64,000 nucleotides of DNA from Avena insularis (taxonomy: Eukaryota; Streptophyta; Magnoliopsida; Poales; Poaceae). The position numbers and the translations under genes are program-made. The notes below the pieces were generated by a model. It saw only the letters and a list, made by a program, of their open reading frames with translations. It was not told the origin of the DNA and did no database searches. This document shows, piece by piece, positions 59,388 through 64,000 of the stretch. The DNA lies in NCBI GenBank assembly GCA_023614405.1, contig CM042689.1:328142305-328206304 (forward strand). The letters run 5' to 3'. Within the stretch, counting starts at the first letter, position 1, and each line of letters starts with the position of its first letter.

Positions 59388-62300
59388 TGTAAGATCCCTC
59401 ATTTGTAAAGGAAAAGGATCCCTGTGATTGCAATGCTAGTCCCTGGATCATTGCTAGCATCCACAGTTTAAGATGAAGTACACAGATACAAAGGTCATTT
59501 ATTACATCCATTCCAGAGATAAAACATAGTCTTTACATCTCAAGGCCACAGGCCTAATACAAGAGTTTGGAATAAGTAAATAAACATAAGTCTTCATCTT
59601 CATGTGCCACAGGCAAACATGTTGAGTGTAGACTCATGACACCTAATCCTCATCAGAGTAACCTGCAACATCACAAGTTACAGCCACAGTGGGTCAATAC
59701 TTTGGAATATTATTGGCAAGTGATACCTTAGTAAATTTTGAGTGGACTATATTACTATATGCATTTTGGCTAAGTGTAGCTTGGCTTGCTTTGCTCAAAA
59801 TAGGTTTTTCCTATTAGTTGAAATCACTAAGTTTTTCTTTGTCAAAAACTCTTCCCAAGAAACCATCAATAGACATTGAGGTCCTTCACCCTTGTTCACC
59901 CACAAGTTTTACTTAGAAGTTGGAGTGATGAGATTCTTGATAGCTTCCATGTCTTGATGCTCAAGTTGTCCATTGCCATGGACTTGGCTAAGTACTTAGA
60001 TTTTTCCATCTGCAGAGGTTGTGCACTTTCCCCACCAGACTTGGTTTCCCCAGACAGGACCTTTCAGAAGCCTTCCCTTAGCCAAATGGACGCGTTCCAA
60101 CCTATCATCCCACTACCACCAACTGTCCAAATGACTAAGTTCTAGCAACCTATGTGATCCAGGCAGAGCCCATATTGCCAAGTGGCTGCACTATAAGCTT
60201 CTCAACACTTGGCCTCTAAAATCCCTTTGTTCCTGGGTGGCATACCACAAGTGAGATACACAAGGTAAACCATATCCATGGGCCTTGTGTAACCACTCAA
60301 CCAAAAACCACCAATCAAGTCCCATTCCACCCAGGTGATTCATTGACTTAGTTGTTTTATTAAGAAAAACATAAGTCCAAAGACTTAGAAATATTTTTAA
60401 CATAGCATGTATATACTTTACCAACCCTTGTTTGCTACTATCTAGGCTAAGCATGGCATAGATAGTACTTAACTTAGAGAATTTCCTAGCATTTCTACAA
60501 CTACTTGGGATTTCCCAACATGGCATTTGGCAAAATAGTAACATGCAAGACTTAGCAAAAATATTTCTAATGCTTGTATGAAATATAGGGATGGAAATAT
60601 TCATGAAGTACCACTTGCCTTGGTAGTGGGGAGAGTAGCACTCTTCACAATCACAATCACTAGCACCAAAGTCTACACAAAGAATGGTAGCAACAATTAC
60701 ACACAATATATTCAAACACACAAAATATATATGCATGCATGCAATAATGCTAAGTGATGATTTTTTTAAACTCAACCAAGCAAGTGCATGATACTGAATC
60801 ATAACCAAGTCAAAAACTTGCTAAATCAAGTTTATTTAGCACCAAAACAAATTCCTAAACAATTTCTATACTCAAAATAGTCCTAAACAAGTTTCTGCAA
60901 ATAAAAACATTTTAACAGAAACTAAACATTAAACACATTTCATAAATGGAAAGTGCTTGTTCTCCTGATTCCAACGGTATAAAATTTGTCAAATTCTAAC
61001 GTGTGGATCAAAAGTTATAGCTATTTCAAAATTGGATCTAAATCTGATTCAAATCTGTTTTTAAACTCAAACCCTAGCCACGCGTCACGCTCTGATTCGT
61101 CGGTACCGCTTCGCGTGGATAGACCAGCGTGGACCGTCAGATCTAACTAAACAAGCATGGCTCAGATTAACACTTACCCCTTCGATGCAGATCTAATCTA
61201 GAGTGCTGGATCTAGATCCTCTCTGTCGCTAATCAATCGACCACAATCGTGGCGGTGCTAGCGGCGGCGACTGGCGGCGGCGCGTCTGTCAGCGGCGGCG
61301 CTAGCGTTCTAGGTCACGCGGGAGTGGGGGAAGAGGCTTACCAGGGTCGCAGGGAGCTGTTGATGCTCAAGGTGGCGATGGTTCGTCAAGGGGCGCGCGG
61401 ACACAGCGAGGATTCCTCGTCAGAGTAGAGGCAGACGTCGGGCAGGCCTTGGCGTCGACGGAGGCGAGGTTCTGTAGCGAGCTAAGACAAACCAACGATG
61501 CCATTAGATGCGCACAAACCTTGCGAACTCGTGAGTGTCAAAAAGGGGAGTAGGGGTGGTCGGAAACTACCAGGAGGGGTTGCCGGAGTTGCGCCGAGCC
61601 TTGGTTGCTTCCAGTGGTGGACGGTGACGGCGTCCTAGGGCGGTACAGAGGAAATGGAAGATATGAGAAGATGCGCAGAGGCATGTAGATCATTCTCGCA
61701 TGAAGCAGAGACCAAGGGGAGAACGATGCTCACCAGAATTGGTCACCGGAGGTCGTTGGTGCTGCGGCGGTGTGGGCGCGATTACGGGCAGCCTGGTGGC
61801 GTACTGTCAGAGCTGAGTGAGGGGAAAAGAGCAGAATGGGGAGAGGATCTTATAGCCGAAACAGGGTGGAGATTACCCATGCATTCATCGCCTATTAAGA
61901 GGATTAAAATCATGGCGGGCGGGGAAGAAAGCAGGCGACAGCGTGTTCTGCGGGATTTGGGGAAGACGACGGTGACGTGGACGGGGTCCGCTTGTCAGCG
62001 AAATAAGCAGAGAGGGAGTGGGGTCCGAGCGTCAGTGACCGCGTGGGTGCGTTTGCGTGTGAGAGAGAGAGGAGCCGGGTGGGCTAGTTGGGCTGCGCCT
62101 GTTGCTGGGCCAAATTCCTGGCGCCGGCCCTTTTCCAATTCTTTTCTCTTTTCTTTTTCTAAATTGATTTATAGGAATGGTTTTCAAATGAATTCAAACT
62201 CCATTTGAATTCAAATATATTTGGGATTTTTGCAGTGTGTAACATACTCAAATCTAGGTATAAAACCATGTGGTTACTTTGAAAAGGCTTGGTCATTTTT

Positions 62301-62611
62301 GGAAAAACAAAATAACAGGGACATTGCACTTGGTTTGCAAATGTTTGAAAATGGTTTTTGAAACCATTTCTATTTTGTAAAATTTTGTTCCAACTCCACA
62401 CTCAAACCCAACAACAAGGAAGACAAACAATCTAGGTTTAAAACATTCCAACTCTCAAATGGGGATAGCCATTTGATTTAATTTTGCTCAGATAAAATGA
62501 TAGCACTATGTGCTTCTGTTTTCTTGAAATGAGTTTGAAATTGATTCTCAAATCTATATGCATGCATGAATGATATGCAATCTTTTAAATCATGATTTTA
62601 GGAACGTTACA
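59388..62611 (-). repeat. Element D 5' LTR (3.2 kb)
   Basis: Partner of 49821-53028. The GC core is at 61080-62130. Donor-like sites on the minus strand: CTGGTGAGCATC (about 61730), CTGGTAAGCCTC (about 61343), GGGGTAAGTGTT (about 61155). Mini-exon 60619-60672 and terminal exon 59643-59662. Indels against the 3' LTR are concentrated in the GC core. Confidence 0.94.
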
Positions 62612-62616
62612 TTCTT

Positions 62617-63170
62617 CATTTGAAAATACTTGATTTCTTGCTTCTTGTGCCTAACTTAAAGGCGTTAAAGTAAAGTACTTGTTGGGAGATAACCCAAGAG
62701 TTTCCTTGAGTCTTGGAAGTTATTACTTCAGTAATGACCTCTCCTTGTCCTTTTTGTTTGCCTTTTGTGTCAATAATGACCTCTAATGAGAGGGAACTAA
62801 GATTTGGGGAGTTGTTGTCCTGAAACAGATTTCTGTCCTCCACAATAAAAATTCGTGAGGAGTCTCTGTCAGTCTGATTGAACTGAAAATTTACGAATAA
62901 ATCCACCAGGATGTTAGCTAACTTTCGTTAATTCAACACTTTTTGATTTGAGCAACAAAAGATTTTCGAAAACATCGGTTTCTACCTGCTTGCCTGTTTT
63001 GACAGATTTCTGCCATTATTTGCATTTGCTTCTTATTGATTCCTTTTTGAGTTCTCTTTTGGGGAATTGAGGTTTTTGAAGGAGTTTCTATAGTAGATTG
63101 TGTTTTTAGTGAAAAGTTTTGCTATTCTAAAGCTAAGCCTAAAGGTCTATTATCTTTTGAATACACTAAT
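62617..63170 (+). mobile_element. E2 3' internal region
   Basis: Continues E2 after element D. From about 62649 (GTGCCTAACTTAAAGGC) to 63170 it matches the E1 3' region 39870-40411, inverted. The short frame end at 62633 belongs to gag-protease. Otherwise non-coding. Confidence 0.8.
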
Positions 63171-64000
63171 TGTCACATCCCAAAATTTTCCTAATTTTTG
63201 AATGTGAAATAAACAAATAAGATTGATTGATTGTTTGACTATGTTGAAAATTCTCAAAGAGAAGAAACTTTTTAGTAGAAAATCCTCTCAACCTTGAATT
63301 CAAAATCTTATACTCTTTTGTTATGACCTAAGTAGCCATATAGGCAAAAGGGCATGGATTGATTATGGATTGTAGAATTGGTGTGCAAGATTTCAAAATG
63401 AAAATCATGAAGCATTCATAAGCATTTCAATCATGCAAAGTTCTCACAAACTGAATGCAAATCCTGGTATCTAAATCCTATAGTTGATTCGCCCAAATGT
63501 TCCTAAGAGTAGTTAAATTGACTTATTAAAACCCACTGTTGCTAAGGCATAAATTATTGATAATTATAGCCTAAAGAGATCCAATTAATACTACAAAATT
63601 TTAGAAACAAAATTGATCTCATTTGGAGCTAGTATGAAAAAGTTATGAAATAAATACAAACACATAAAGATATAAATAAAATGAAATATACAAGGATTTG
63701 TAAATTCACTACTTCCATACTAGTAAAAAGATTACAAATTTGATCCTACAATGATCTATTCGATTTTAGAAAAATTTAGAAACAAGAATCATATCATTTG
63801 GAGTTCGTATGCAAAAGATATGAAGGAAACAAGTAAATAGAAAAAGAAAAAAAAAGAAAAAAAAACTAACGGGCCGGCGGCCCAGCTAGCAAGGACCGAA
63901 CCAGCCACGTACGTGACATGATCGAACCATGGAATTGCTTTAAAAAGCGTGCAATCAGTTTTTCTCTAACCTATCTCTATTCAAACTCTTATAACTTTTT
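63171..64000 (+). repeat. LTR F, start only, A-like family
   Basis: Begins TGTCACATCCCAAAATTTTCC, like A's LTR, but diverges soon after. It is AT-rich up to 63860, then the GC-rich part starts (GGGCCGGCGGCCCAGC). The left flank is CTAAT, the expected half of a target duplication. The rest lies outside. No frame is seen. Confidence 0.8.

Larger units (their letters stand above)
49821..62611 (-). mobile_element. Element D: complete Tekay-type chromovirus with two extra frames
   Basis: The minus-strand copy is flanked by a perfect TTCTT duplication (49816-49820 and 62612-62616). Minus-strand order: 5' LTR (62611-59388), primer site, extra frame 1, extra frame 2, gag-pol, chromodomain, polypurine tract, 3' LTR (53028-49821). 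It has fewer lesions than B and its RT active site is intact. It inserted into E2's protease region. Confidence 0.96.
49411..62633 (+). pseudogene. E2 protease end; frame spans the element D insertion
   Basis: Retropepsin with the Athila-type active site in ASCDLGSSVSIMPKKIYEML near 49430-49490. The next conserved part lies near 49590 (DFYVLDVE) and, after a frameshift near 49636, ARPFIRTVGANNDMKEG. D interrupts at 49820. Counting the TTCTT duplication once, the frame runs only five more codons to TGA at 62631-62633. RT, RNase H and integrase are therefore absent by structure, not because of D. The real coding parts are 49411-49820 and 62617-62633. Confidence 0.65.

Noticed and set aside
61654..62208. 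184-codon plus frame in D's 5' LTR
   Set aside because: Antisense to D. The partner LTR (52082-52518) breaks it into other frames.

Overview
The window is plant nuclear DNA from a large, repeat-rich genome. It consists entirely of nested Ty3/gypsy LTR retrotransposons. I found no host gene, tRNA, rRNA or CRISPR array. The Athila-type LTRs (starting TGATAyGTC, preceded by AAGCTTGGGGATGCT, tRNA-Asp primer site) recall families common in grasses, especially Pooideae. A grass is likely; the subfamily is recollection, not proof. Element names A to F and 'solo' are mine.

Layout. Element A (1-7266, left end outside) is a Tekay-like element carrying only gag. Element E1 is a minus-strand Athila-like element spanning from left of the window to 43484. 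It survives as pieces 7267-7572, 21436-22812 and 39405-43484 and has been split by A, by C (7573-21435, target duplication TAATA) and by B (22813-39404, duplication ACAAC/ACAGC). B is itself split inside RNase H by a solo LTR of the A family (30673-34518, duplication AACTC). 43485-44515 is a remnant of a Tat-type integrase. From 44516 rightwards runs E2, a plus-strand relative of E1 with an extra LTR and a gag-protease frame. E2 is split by D (49821-62611, minus strand, duplication TTCTT) and by the start of LTR F (63171 to the end).

How the parts work together. B, C and D have the Tekay chromovirus plan: gag, protease, RT, RNase H, integrase and C-terminal chromodomain, with a primer site TGGTATCAGAGC. 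All three are broken by stops and frameshifts. B and D also carry two extra frames between primer site and gag, and C carries one. A, E1 and E2 lack RT and integrase, so they would have depended on enzymes from other elements.

Most unusual signals. (1) The extra frames form a conserved coiled-coil protein family. (2) Every frame in D, and most in the others, starts directly after a YAG splice-acceptor-like site. (3) The long LTRs of A, B, C and D all contain a matching pair of short exon-like segments: a mini-exon bounded by TAG and AG|GCAAG, and a short terminal exon. Phase is kept across the junction, which suggests a spliced small gene inside the LTR. (4) E1 and E2 share LTRs, leader and 3' region but carry different coding modules.
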